NCBI GenBank assembly: GCA_021904315.1
Contig: CM038912.1
Span: 11,681,061 to 11,745,060 of the forward strand
Reading direction: 5' to 3'
Origin: Sphagnum magellanicum
Lineage: Eukaryota > Streptophyta > Sphagnopsida > Sphagnales > Sphagnaceae
DNA: 64,000 nucleotides
Numbering within the stretch: the first letter of the stretch is position 1; each line of letters begins with the position of its first letter. Position numbers and translations under genes: made by a program. Positions 1-12,040 of this stretch are shown here, one piece after another. A model generated the notes under the pieces. It worked only from the letters and a program-made list of their open reading frames with translations. It was not told where the DNA came from and searched no databases.

Positions 1-752
1 ATACAATAGATGGATTTCAGTTGACTGCAAACTCACAGGGTGCAATGGAGCTCTCAGTTGATGGAGGAACTGAGTCACCCCTTACAACCATGAATATTTC
101 AAGGATTGGGCATCTTTCTCCTCAGTGGGAAGGTCTAGCAGACATTTGCACCTTGACACCCCTACCACTGGCCCCATCTCGGCCCACACCAGCCTCTGTC
201 ACTACCTTAGATAGGGCAGGAGAGTCACCTCATTTCAGTACACAGCTGAATGATTCTACCTATCAGGGTGGTTCTTCTGCTACTGGACACCATGATGGGT
301 TGGGCAGGCATCTGAGAAGGTCACCCCCCAGATTCAGGCAGCCAGCTGCTCGGTCCCCATTGCACTTGACACAGCAGAATACATGCAATGAGAATCATCT
401 CATTCATTCCAGACCCTCATCAGCTTCAACTCATTTGCCAGTAGAGCACTCTCAAGGGGGGAAAAATAGCATGCTGGCAATCAGTGCAAGTGGAGAAGAT
501 GATGATACCCCTGATTTCTTGAAATGTCCAGAAGTTACTTCCCCACTTCAGACCACCATCACAAAGTCTGGTTCACCAAAGCAAAAGCGGGTGACACCAC
601 CCAGACATTGTGATTCCAGAGACCAGGGGCCCAGTAAATCTGTTGCTGGGAGTGTGCCGAGCTCATCTCCTGGGCTGAGGAATGGCCGCAAATTCACTCT
701 CCAGGCACTTCCCTCACTGCCACCAGTGACTCCACCATTCAGTTGCAGTTGA
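1..752 (+). CDS. Terminal exon of an unrecognised Ser/Pro-rich protein (5' part outside window)
   Basis: The frame is open from the window edge to a TGA at 750-752, giving about 247 residues. A TTTCAG at 15-20 could be a splice acceptor, so the exon may begin at 21 or further left; no in-frame ATG near the edge looks like a real start. The protein is low-complexity and rich in Ser, Pro and Thr. It has more than ten SP or TP pairs (for example RSPPRF, RSPLHL, TPDF, GSPKQ, VTPPR, VTPPF), a short acidic patch GEDDDTP, and a basic stretch KQKRVTPPRH. Such SP/TP-dense tails are typical of proteins phosphorylated by proline-directed kinases such as CDKs or MAPKs, but that is inference. No membrane segment or catalytic motif is visible. 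I do not recognise the family. The antisense open frame over 548-775 is a shadow. Confidence 0.5.
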   Translation, partial: TIDGFQLTANSQGAMELSVDGGTESPLTTMNISRIGHLSPQWEGLADICTLTPLPLAPSRPTPASVTTLDRAGESPHFSTQLNDSTYQGGSSATGHHDGLGRHLRRSPPRFRQPAARSPLHLTQQNTCNENHLIHSRPSSASTHLPVEHSQGGKNSMLAISASGEDDDTPDFLKCPEVTSPLQTTITKSGSPKQKRVTPPRHCDSRDQGPSKSVAGSVPSSSPGLRNGRKFTLQALPSLPPVTPPFSCS

Positions 753-3700
753 TTGTGTAAGGTGGAACTGCACATTTCCTAAAAGTTTCTTATTAATAAG
801 GCTGTCTACTTTTCTGCATGTGGATGGTTTGCAGAAGTTCTTGATGTTCATCCAATGGCAGGAGTGTAATACTACAAGTTACATATTTCTCTGATCTCAC
901 CTTGTATTTTCCACCTCATTGTCTGTTAAATGTAGAGGTATGCTCAAACTAGACTTCTAGCTTATGTTGGAAAGTTTTTCCATGTCACTTCTGCCTGATG
1001 CAACTTTTCATGTGCGGTATTAATATTTGTTAGCAGAACTGGCATGCCTGAAATTTATTAGAACGTCTAATGAACAAGTGCAATTACAGTACTGTGAATT
1101 TGAAGGGATGAGTTATTTTTGTCAATGCATTTTTCTTAAACAGGTGGGATGTTCCATGAGACAGGTTTGTTGCTTGGATATTGTGGCCTTTATGGATATA
1201 GGAGTGTGGTCCAATTGGGATCCTTTGACTGTATGATTATGCTCTTCCTTCAGTATCCCTTGAATGACATTGAAGTTCCATTGTGGGTAAATCTTGTAGC
1301 CAGCAAATACTCTTCAATGGGTTTGTTTGTCCATAGCACTCAATGCGCACATCACCTCCACCTCAACCTAGTAATTTGGTAACTTTGTGCAACAAGAGAT
1401 GACATTGCCCTATCTTTGTTTTGCAGATTATATGCATTCAAGTCAAGTCTATATTATAATTGTTGTTGCAATCATAATGTCACTAATCCTCATCATTATG
1501 GGTTCTTATCAAAGTGATGTCCTTCACAGGCCATTGTACGCCTTCACAAATTAAGGTATTATGATTTGCCTTCCATCCTTATTGTTTGAGAACTATTGTG
1601 GATGACATTCAAATTTTACATCCTTCATTTGTGGTTTCATTGACATATGAGTATTTAAATATCCAATATTATCAGGTAGGCCTACCACTCTGTATAAGCT
1701 TATAAATGTGTTGCATGGTCACCATCCAGTTTGCAAATAAACTTCATTGCCAACTTTATTTAACACCCCTTCTTATGAGATAAAATGTTTGCTTATCAAA
1801 CTTGGGCAATGTTGAAATGATCTTTGAAATTTAATTCATTGTTTTATGTAATGCCCATCATATATTGTACAATGTCTATCCCCTCTTCAGCACTCTTACA
1901 CTTCTTTTCATTATTTGACTGAAGTCCCTTTCCCAAGTTTTAGGGTACCTTTTAGAATTATAGGATCTTCCCATACTTCAAATATTTTAGCTGAAAAATA
2001 AGCTTCTTTCCCCTATATCATTCGGGGGCCATCTCATGGTTGCTATGGGGTATTCCAATGAATGTTTCTTGCAATTCCTTCCTAAATCAAGACAACTACC
2101 TTGCCAATCATGTGCACATTTTCCTTTATCTCCTCTGCCCCTTTTTGCCTATGGTGTGAGATAGAGGCACACCCATGCCATATTTTCTCCTCTCTTTCAC
2201 TTGAGCCCTAGTTCTTACTTTAAATCTAGAAGCGAAAAACAAGTTTTTGCATATCTTGACCTTTCGTTTACTTATTGAGGAATTTGAGGTTTGAAATGAA
2301 TGATTAAACATGTCCAGTAATTTCAAAAATTCACATAATTATTCTTGCACATTTGCTCTTATGATGAAGAAGTGGAATGAATATGTTTATCAATAATCAT
2401 ATTGCTTGGAAGAGCAAACTAGAATGGTTCAGTTTTGGCAAAGTTGTAATTGTTAAGAGTATTTTATTGTAATGCATTTTGTTTATGCCAAAAATGTCAA
2501 AATCTCAATCTTGAGGTAAAAATCTCTCTCTTTCCAAAAAAATAAATTGAGGACCATGTTTTACTGCATTCCAATGACATAATGTTTATGAAAAAAATTA
2601 TAAAAATTTTACAAATATCATTTTGTAAAGGATATTTTCACATTTTCATTTCAGAAAAAATAGCGTTTTAAGAAGTTCTTAAAATTTCTAAGGCATATTG
2701 AAATGGTTAAAAAATCCCTGTTTTAGATTGTTAATAATGTTTAGTGAATTTGGGAAATATATATTTTAAAATTATGATTATGATGAGTCCATTTACAACT
2801 TTTTAATGTATTGTAATATTAAAAATCATGTAAGTCCCAATTTGATATTAAACATTAATTTTCAATAATTTCACATTTGTACTTAACTAGAATAAGAATC
2901 ATATCCATGAATTCATTTCCATAAAATTCAAAAACTAATTGACTTGGGATATGGTATAATCCACAAAATTGTAAAGTGAATTACACACTAACATCCATTT
3001 ATGTACATTTTAACTTACAAATGCTCAAAATTGGTGAAACAATTATAGATGTTTCTATACTTATCAATATGCCCAGTTGCTATGTAATTGAATCCTAAAT
3101 CTTATGTTGCCCTCATAAACACAATTTTTTGGTGTTTCAATCTTTCAATGAGTATAATTGATTAAAATAACTTATAAGTATTAATCAAAATTTTGTGTGA
3201 TTCACTTTTCACCTTTTGGGTCATCATTTTGACATTCTTAACATTAAATTTTTGTGACAATGATTTATCAAAATTTGTTTGGATAGGATAATTTTAGGTT
3301 CCATAAGTCATAGGTCCTCATTGTCATTGGAAAGTTCCAAAGTAGAATATGTTTAGCCCACTCCCCCATGAAGATGCATGGTAAGGTGTCTTTTTAGATT
3401 TTTGTCTTTTTAAAGTTTTCATTTTTAACACCATATTCATGAGAAAAATTTCAATACCTTCTCCATCAATTTGCATGTTATTCTTTTTCAATTCAATTTG
3501 CATTCAATTCAATTTAAGAATTTGAATTTGATTGAATTAATTTTGAATTCCATTCAAGTCACATTGCACTGTTGTTTGTGCATCAATTTCATATAGGAAT
3601 GAATTAATGTCTTTCACTTCAATAAAATTCAAAAACAAATCTTGCTCCACAAGGATATTTGTTTTCTTATTTTTTCAATGCTTTTAATCTTGGTGCAAAT

Positions 3701-3881
3701 AAAGAGGATTTATTACATGTTACAAATTACATCATATCATTATTATTCTTTGGATGAAATTCATTTATATCAAGATTATTTTAACATGTCATGTCATGTC
3801 ATTGACATATGAACATATGTTGTTTAATTAAACTTCATGTGGATATGCTTACATTGTCCAAGACATTGTTAACAAGGGTTG
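753..3881. other. Non-coding AT-rich stretch after the first gene
   Basis: The first part is presumably 3' untranslated sequence of the upstream gene. Beyond about 2.3 kb the sequence becomes strongly AT-rich with many short A/T runs. Short open frames exist on both strands but none shows a family motif or convincing splice structure. Confidence 0.5.
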
Positions 3882-4194
3882 TGTCACACCGTGGCCTTGC
3901 CATCTACATTAAAAAGTATCTTAAAGCAAAAGAAGAATTATGGAAACTCATAATATTTCATCATGCAAAAATATAAATATAATCTTCAAAAACTCCTCTA
4001 AAAGAAACCAAAATCCTTCAAGATATTATAATTTTACAACTAATCTCAAGTTTTAACACAAGTCAAAATATTATTTTTCAAAAATCCTCATATAAAAATA
4101 GACCTATTATTACCTAAGGTCCAAATCCCTTAAGCTACTATACTCTATAATGAATCTAAACACAATATCCTTTCCTTGGTAGGCAAGGCCAACA
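3882..4194 (+). repeat. 313-bp TG...CA dispersed repeat, copy 1 (LTR-like fossil)
   Basis: The block begins TGTCACACC and ends GGCAAGGCCAACA. Its two ends carry an imperfect inverted match (GGCCTTGCC near the start, GGCAAGGCC near the end). A second copy lies at 17617-17931 in the opposite orientation, roughly 85% identical by eye over the whole length. TG...CA ends and this length fit a small solo LTR or a miniature LTR-type element. No matching target duplication is obvious at the flanks. It looks old and has no coding capacity. Confidence 0.6.
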
Positions 4195-7100
4195 AATGAA
4201 TAGATATCAATGCAAAAGGTGAAAATGAAAAAAATGTCTTTGTGTTTAGCATGTGACAAAAACCATGATGGATTCATTTCAATACTATGCATGCTACTCA
4301 ACATCTTTTTTACTTTTTTTTTTCCATAGATCATAAATTGTATAAATTTGTTTGACTTTTTGCAATTATGTAACTATTATATGGGAGTTATTTGCACAAA
4401 AAGCAAGAATGAACAAAATGTGAAAACACATTATGAATTTGGTAATGATCCAATGGAAATGTGTTTTGATCACAAAACAAGAATAAAAGTTGACCATAGA
4501 ATTAAAAGTATTAAATTTTATAGAATTTTGACTTTATAATGTAAATTGTGATTTTTGATGGAACAACTTCTTGTCATGAACTTTCTCCATTTGGGCATGC
4601 ACATATATTCTTCTCCTTTATCATGGTTTGCACTAACTGAAGGTGTTAGATAACAAGTGATGTTCACGTCATTAGATGTGCATTATGTGAAAATGAACAA
4701 TTGAAAGACCAATTGGTGGACCAAAAAAAGAAATTTGTACTACTTTCCTCAATGTTCCTATGTATTTCTTTTAGATAAAAAATTATTTTGTTGTGTTTTG
4801 ATAATTTAATTAAATTTTATGCATCACATCATTACTAAATAACATAAGCCATATGATATCAACCCATTTATACTTCTACAAGCATGTTTTAAATGACATG
4901 GGTTTCATTTTTCAAAATAAAATAAAAAAGCCTACATATTTGTTAAATTGTTTGAACAAGATGTATCAAAAGATAATATCATTTGAATATGCAATAATAC
5001 AAAATAAAAGTGATCAAATAATGGCTAAAAACATGTACTTGCAAATGATTGAAATCCACATTTGACATTTTGTTGTTTCATAAAATCAATCTTCAATAAA
5101 TTGAATAAGGATTTATGACTATTTACAAAACATTATATATGCAAAATGTCATTTGATCATTGTTACAAGATTGTGTACATAATATGAATATATATATATT
5201 TAAAAATTATGCATGTTTTGTGACAAAATTAATGGTTATTAACAATCTATTGAAGTAATGGCAATTCAAATTTTCCTATCATAATTATATAGAATTCGAC
5301 ATTGGCATAAATCTTGTATTGAATAGAAATGATCCTTCTATGTATTCATGATTAATTAAATTTGTGATATTTTCATTAGTTTGTCTAAAGATTCATTGAG
5401 CATTGGGCAAATGACCAACATTGTCCTCATTACATCATTACGTCCTAATAAACATAAGTATAAGAATTAATGATTTCTTATTATATGAATTTAAAATATC
5501 TTTGTAGCGAATGAAAACCTTTAAAACTATTATTAAATTATAAACAAGGATAAAAAATGTTGGCATAAACCAAACATGACTTGATAAGATCAAATGGTTT
5601 GTATATATTTTTTAATTCACATTTTGGTGATCTTTGTCCCTTGTGCAAATATGACCTACTAAAATATAATTGCATTTTGTTTATTGCATAATTTATTATC
5701 AACGAATGCCATTTTATTACATTTTATTTATTATTGCAGTATCTTGGCATCTTTGACACTATTATATTGTTTAGAAAATGTAGTTATTTTTAAATCTACA
5801 TTTTCAATGAAATTTTTTGTGAAGGAAAACACACAATCCTTTGAATTATTCAGGAATATTTTATTCTTGACATGAAAATTTCAAATTTCATTAACATTTC
5901 TACAAACATGTGTTAAAGTTGCCTTTATATTACATTAAACAAATATATTTAAACAACTTGAAAATATTATGACTTTATTAAAATGTAAATCATGTTTGTT
6001 TTCTATATCCCATGAATAAAAGGTTGTGACTTTTTTTCAATGGTGTTGATAGTTGAATTAAATGCATGGGGGGTGAATGAATTGTTGCCATAAAAGTTTT
6101 ACAAGAAAAAAAGGAAAGAAAGGAAGGCAAAAAAAAAAAAAAAAAAAAAGGAAAAAGAAAAAGTGATCTATTTTGTGAACAATATGCTGAGATTTGCAAA
6201 TTGGGTGCAAGCTGAAATGGGCAAGATTTTACAAAACATACAAGTTGATTACAAGAATTTTCATTTTTTAAATCTTAAATTTTTTTTAAAAAAATGTGTA
6301 TAGTTGAAACATGTCAAAAATTTGGCTTTTGATTTCAAATTTTACATTATTCAAAGATTTAATATTTTAAAAAATAATTGCATGTTAACCATGAGTCACA
6401 TGTCTTTCAACTTATTATCACTACGTATCCCACCACAATTTTGAAACCTTTGAGATTCTTTTGTGCATGCTATTATTTAAGAATGCATGATTCACATTCA
6501 AGTGCATTGTGTTTAACCTTTTCATTTAATTACACTTTTAGATTTAATAATTTAGTAAGTAATACATTACTTATGTTTTGAAACATGAATATTAAAATTT
6601 AATTAAAGTTCTTGACTTACACATCATGATTACAAATTATTCCAAATATCTTAAATTTCACCATTTTGTTTCATATGAAAAGAACAACATGTTTTGGTGC
6701 ATTTTTAAACCATTAAATCACATTCTATATACATACATTATTTAATGTATTTGATATGATTAATTTTCATAGTGTTCGTAGTTCCAACAAATGGTAACAT
6801 TGAATTTTACATGATGGTAGCTTTTGGTTTGTTTTGAAAATCAAAATTACAAATAAACCAATATGAAAGTCCATTATACTTTTATGAAAACTAAATTACT
6901 GAAAATTTTCAATAAGTATTTAAAAATTCAATTTAATATTTCAATCAAAATTAAAAATATATTCAATCAACAGTGAAAATGAAATATTCACTAAATGTTT
7001 TTATCAAAATTGACAAGTCTATGTTATTTTTATCAATGTTATCTTTATGAAATTAATTAAACTTAATAAATTCATTCTAAACATTAAATTCACTAATATT

Positions 7101-8904
7101 TAGTGGGAAGTGACACTTGACAATCTTTTGATATCATTTTCACATAAGACTTTGGAAGTGGACATTTTAATTTGTCCCTTTTGATTATCATTCTTTACCT
7201 TTGCAATTCTTTTTTTTGTCCTTTGATTATTATTATTATTATTTCAAATTAATAGAATATATTTCCCTTTCAACTTTGGTCTCATTTTAACCTAGGGAAG
7301 ACTTGACCTATTTAACATTTCCAAAGTTTGTTGAGCCTTTAAATTACTATGATTATTGCTAATCCAAGGTATGGAAAGGACCTCCCAAGATATGATGTTG
7401 ACTTAACAAATCTTCTTAAATTCAAACATGTGTAATAAAATTTAAGATTGGTGTAATGTTTTGGTTGATTTAAACTTCATCAACAACAAAAACACATCCG
7501 GACAATGCCAAGGATGATAAAAGATGAAAAACAACAAAAATATGAAAATGATAACAAGCAATTGTAATGTGGAATAGAGTTGCTTGAAGCACCATGGGTG
7601 CTAGGTTGAAAATGAAAATTTTCTTTTTGGGCAATATGGGGTACGAAAACATTGAAGGTTAAAGGCATTGGATACAATGTTGGAAGATGTCAATAAGTAC
7701 ATAGGAGATGTTGCAAGCATCAACATTGAAAATATTTTATATCTTATATATTTTTTGAACTAGGAGTCATTGGAAAGCATGCTAGGAAGGACATTGGGTG
7801 ACCTTGGAAAGGTCCTGAAATAATTGCTTTTGAAGCAACAAAGAATGCAAAAAGGACATCATAGATATTAGAAATGTTAAAGTTATAGACAGTGTAAATT
7901 TAAAATCATATTCTAAATATGGAAGTGAAAATGATTCATAGACAATCTAGGTATGATCATGAATTATCAATGTTTGGTAACTCATTTTTATATATATAAT
8001 ATTTTTAATATAATTTATTAATATTAATTTTTTAAAATTAATATTTGACCTTATGTCAATTGATTGTCACTAGTAATGTGAAGCCCAAGTTGTTGGGAAA
8101 ATGAAAAAAAAATGTGAAGGTTTCTCACATTGCACAAGTTGATGCCTTGGTAAGGAAGTATAACTAAACTAAAGGATTGTAAAAGAAGTAGGCTTACGAA
8201 TCATTTTGTTTGTAGATGTGGTTGTCAAAAGTATCTAAAACCAAGGTTGTCAACTCTCTTATAGAAATATGCCTCGGGGTATTGGCAAATTTTCAACCAC
8301 TGATGGTCCAGTTTCATCACCTTTGTAAAATTTATTGATGGCATTAATATTAACAGACAGGGTTCTGGCTTCTGGGCCCTGGCACATTACTAATTTAATT
8401 GTGCTAATTGTCTTCTGATATTTTTATCTAGTTTAAGAAAACGTCGGCGAACCACAAAAGAGAAAAATGAAATGTGGACAAACTTGTCCTCTTCCAAAGG
8501 GCCACATGTATTGGGAATAAGAAGAAAAACCCTGTATATATAGGTATATATAAAGGCAAGGATGGAACCCATCCACAAGAAATACAAGGCAACTAAAAGC
8601 TGGAGAACATCAAGTCAGGCAAGAACATAACAATTAGGACATCACTAATACACTAATGAAATAGAACACCGTAAATTAAAAAGATGTTGTCTGCCACAGA
8701 TCAGCTAGCAACGGAGTTAGCCACAAGAATGAATGTGGCACTACAACACTTCATGATGGTCACACAACTAACAGCTCCATCTACAACTAGAAAGTGTGTC
8801 CAGGCAAAAAGATGACACCATTTTCACAAAAATTGTGTCATGAGTCCAACTGCAAACTGCACCACATCCAAATTAAAGCTGGGGCTCAAAATACTAACCA
8901 TTCT
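4195..8904. other. AT-rich intergenic DNA
   Basis: Very AT-rich sequence with homopolymer runs (a run of more than 20 A near 6130-6150), an ATT microsatellite near 7225-7245 and no supported gene. From about 8.35 kb the base composition rises to that of the next gene. The sequence from about 8.6 kb to 8.9 kb is probably the 3' untranslated part of the minus-strand kelch gene. Confidence 0.5.
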
Positions 8905-10995
8905 TCACTTGACACCTTCAGACCACTTATCGGGTCCAGTTGGATCATTGCCAAGGGGATCCCATTTAGGACCCACGTACTCCTTCTTCCAAAGCGCCCG
9001 GAAATCCGGTTCCCAAATGCAACTAGCCAACGCATTCTTGTGCCAAACAAACTCACACCCAACCTTTTTTCCTACTTCCCAACCGGGATGGCGATCCATG
9101 TTAGACCACGTACATTTGACAACATCAAATAGCACCCCTGCCCCACATTGAGGTACATAGAAACAGATCAATGTCAGTCCAGCCCGACACTCGTAGTGGG
9201 GCTCCGTTGTATGTTCCACACACGAGTAACAGTTGGAGAACAGATATTGGTACTGGTTCCCAGGCATTATCCCGATCTTTGTGTACTCCACTTTCACAGA
9301 TCCCTCTTCATAAGTGGCAAGCCTGATTTCAAATCTTCCTTCAGGTATCTTCTTTTGCATTGCAGTAGCACGAGATACCACATAAAGCTTCATGTTACAC
9401 TCCAACAACAAAGGCATTTCTGTGTTGTTTTGGTAAACTTCTTGCGGAAGTGAGTAGGCAGTGAACAACCGAGTTTCCAGGTCAAAGGACGAGATAACTG
9501 CAACCCATTTGTACTTGGCAGCCGTGGTGGAATTGTTCTGTACTGCGATCCGCTTGCTTCGGTCTGCCCATTCAGATATCCAGTACAACCTCCTCTTCAC
9601 CATCGCCAAGTCATTTGTCTGGTTCACGACAAGGGGACGAACGAAGGGTCGGCTGTAAGTGGTCACCCAGTCTTTTATATTGGAGTTGTAGACAGCAACA
9701 AAGACCTCAGGATCAGGGCAGGTTGGATCATCGTTGGTATTTCCATCATGCATTTCCATGCTATACCCAACAAAGTATATGTTGTACATGTTGTATAGAC
9801 CGTCTACCGCTGGGTCAGGGACGACCTCCATGTGTGCCATCTTGAACTTCACGCTCTGTTTGGGGAAAGGAGGAATAAATTCAAACTTTTTCGTAAGAGG
9901 GTTACACACAACAGTAATGCTTTGTTCTGCACTGTAAACGCCCGAATCCCACTCATGGTGCATGGGAAGTTCGACTTCACCAGAAACTCGTTCTCCCGAC
10001 TGCAAACTACCATCGACAACCAAAAGCCCCTTCTCTCCTGCAATTACGCGGTCCACACAAATTGGTAAAAAGTTCAGTGAAGGCAACCGAACCCAAGGCC
10101 GACACTTGTATCCATGTTCCCGCATCAAATCATAAGTCTCCCAATCAGCTTCGGTCATGGTTGCAACATCGGGCAATTTCTCATCACGGTTACAAGGATC
10201 TTGGTTGGGGTCTATTGGGGGTGGAGGGAGTGGAGGTGGAGGTGGCTGTGGAATCACATTTGGTGGTGGAGGGGGCTCTATAACATATGCCCCACAACAA
10301 TGTTTCTCTGTGGGTGACATTGCACGTTTCTGGGGAGGTGATCTTCCATCGCAAGGATCCCTTGAAAGTCTTGGGGGACCTGGAAGGACTCCCATCCTCT
10401 TTGTTTCCCTGGTGCACGATTTCTTTATGGTATCGATTTCCTGTAGGACGTCTTCCAAAGTCTGGCAAGAATATTGTGGTGTTGTGGGTTCTGGTGGGAC
10501 ATCGCCAACATAGGCCAGGCAGCTGTAGAAGCCAGAATCATTGAAATTAAAGGTCGGAAACAGACTCGTGTATTTGCTGCCATCCTCGGGAGTGAGATGG
10601 TAAGAGGGAGACCAATCGATGTACTCAATGTCATCTCGTCGAAACTTCCTCCAGGCTTCGTTTAGTTCGGGGTTGTGGAGCTCCGGTAAGAAACGGGCTA
10701 TGTCGTCAATTCTAGTGGTTCGCCAGCCGACTGGACAGTTTGTATGGTACCTCGGTGCACCTTCACCAGGCTTTCGTAGCCGGAACTCCCCGTCAATCCA
10801 TTCCATGTTCACTATTCCAGCAAACTCCCCATCAATCCAGTCCATGCTTACTACCTCAGCAAATGTCTCGCATTTTGTGATCCTGTGGAGCTTATAAGCA
10901 TTGGTGAACTGCACATGCGGAACTATGTTCAAGCTATATCGGCGCTGTAAAGGTGCAGTAAATAGCGTCCTCACATGATCTTGACCTTCTCCACT
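8905..10995 (-). CDS. F-box/kelch-type beta-propeller protein, polyproline variant (5' end unresolved)
   Basis: A single long open exon encodes almost 700 residues. Counting from 10974, a polyproline segment (VIEPPPPPNVIPQPPPPP) lies near residues 231-249. The propeller-like half follows at about 290-640 with WVRLPSLNFLP, VIAGEKGLLVVDG, VVCNPLTKKFEFIPP, IYFVGYSMEM and LLECNMKLYVV. These blocks match the neighbour at 12041-13672 in order, so the two are paralogues. Proteins with this layout are usually substrate receptors of SCF ubiquitin ligases, but no F-box is visible in this exon. The frame opens just after a TTTTAG at 10996-11000 and has no ATG until Met at 10843-10845. It therefore either has an unseen 5' exon or starts at that Met. 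A 33-bp tandem duplication gives two copies of a (S/N)M(D/E)WIDGEF motif near residues 43-64. The family call is firm; the exact function is not known. Confidence 0.75.
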   Translation of the reverse strand, partial: SGEGQDHVRTLFTAPLQRRYSLNIVPHVQFTNAYKLHRITKCETFAEVVSMDWIDGEFAGIVNMEWIDGEFRLRKPGEGAPRYHTNCPVGWRTTRIDDIARFLPELHNPELNEAWRKFRRDDIEYIDWSPSYHLTPEDGSKYTSLFPTFNFNDSGFYSCLAYVGDVPPEPTTPQYSCQTLEDVLQEIDTIKKSCTRETKRMGVLPGPPRLSRDPCDGRSPPQKRAMSPTEKHCCGAYVIEPPPPPNVIPQPPPPPLPPPPIDPNQDPCNRDEKLPDVATMTEADWETYDLMREHGYKCRPWVRLPSLNFLPICVDRVIAGEKGLLVVDGSLQSGERVSGEVELPMHHEWDSGVYSAEQSITVVCNPLTKKFEFIPPFPKQSVKFKMAHMEVVPDPAVDGLYNMYNIYFVGYSMEMHDGNTNDDPTCPDPEVFVAVYNSNIKDWVTTYSRPFVRPLVVNQTNDLAMVKRRLYWISEWADRSKRIAVQNNSTTAAKYKWVAVISSFDLETRLFTAYSLPQEVYQNNTEMPLLLECNMKLYVVSRATAMQKKIPEGRFEIRLATYEEGSVKVEYTKIGIMPGNQYQYLFSNCYSCVEHTTEPHYECRAGLTLICFYVPQCGAGVLFDVVKCTWSNMDRHPGWEVGKKVGCEFVWHKNALASCIWEPDFRALWKKEYVGPKWDPLGNDPTGPDKWSEGVK

Positions 10996-12040
10996 CTAAA
11001 ATTGTCCTGAAATATCATGTAATGATTTTCACATAAATGGCTTAGTGTGTGAGTAAGGAAGATACACAAGATTCATAGTTAATGATTGCTTTGAGCCCTA
11101 AAACAAATTTCTATGATTGGTGAAAGGATAAGATCTATGGCCATGCAGTGCAAAGATCTCATTCCAATTGTGGTTGTAACTTGTGCTTCTGATACAATCT
11201 GTAGCTTACATGTTCATTAACTCTTTGGGGAATTTGATTTGTTCCTGAAGGGAGATGAAACCTCAAAGCTACTATATTAAACTTTCAACATCTTCTTTGC
11301 CAGGAAGATCATGACTATCTATAAACCTGGCTGGAGTAGGTAGTCCATGAATGGGCGACGTCCAAGAGAGCTAGTAAACTCTGGGTTACACTGAACCTTA
11401 AAAACTGTAGCCCTATGTTGGCATGTCTGTTGGTGTCCAAGCTGCACATTCAATTGTGGGATTGGATCCTTAGAACGTCACCTGAAAACGTTGATGTCTG
11501 TTTGGGAGGTTGCGCAAGATAAATGTGCCTTTTGGCTAAAGTAAAAGTCACCATTATCCAGACAAGTTCTAGTCTTGAGAGCTCTGTTGGGAGGTTGTTC
11601 AAAGATAGAAATATGTTCTGGCTGAAAGGAAAACCTAACACCTACCAAAGTGTTGACCTTGGTTTTTGCTTGGACTACATCTTAGAAAGAAATGGCATTG
11701 CAAAATCCATTGTCTCCTGGACTGTTATGAGTATGGAGCACCCAATAGATTTATGCCCTCAATGACTTGCACTCATCATCATCTTGCTCTTCCATGGTAT
11801 GGCTATGTTACATACAAAAAGCCGCATTTGCATGGAAGAGAGTGGAAAGGCTGATCTTGCACCACCACCCACAGCAGCTTGTGCAATCCAAAGATTGAAA
11901 ATTGTATAGAGGGAGCACCTGGAACATTTTGGTGTCAATTGAAGGAAGTGGTTGAATGCCAATTCCAGGATCCTTTAACTGACTACTTCTCATGAAGCTG
12001 TCGTTGTTTCATTGAGCTCAAAGCATGATCTAGTGCAACT
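10975..12040. promoter_or_regulatory. Shared upstream region between two divergent kelch genes
   Basis: About 1.05 kb separates the two divergently transcribed paralogues, so it should hold both promoters and the 5' untranslated parts. TTTCAG and TTTTAG acceptor-like sites on the minus strand near 10996-11010 suggest a spliced leader for the left gene. A local duplication of about 50 bp (11497-11545 and 11583-11633) lies in the middle. No exon encoding an F-box could be found on the minus strand here. Confidence 0.5.
11497..11633 (+). repeat. Two diverged copies of an about 50-bp unit in the divergent promoter
   Basis: Both copies share TTGGGAGGTTG followed by CAAAGAT or CAAGAT and a CTGGCTGAAAG-like or TTGGCTAAAG-like end. 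They are spaced about 86 bp apart. Confidence 0.45.

Noticed and set aside
10974-10974. GTG at 10972-10974 as start of the left kelch gene
   Set aside because: Plant nuclear genes rarely start at GTG, and an acceptor-like TTTTAG lies just upstream, so a spliced 5' exon or the Met at 10845 is more likely.
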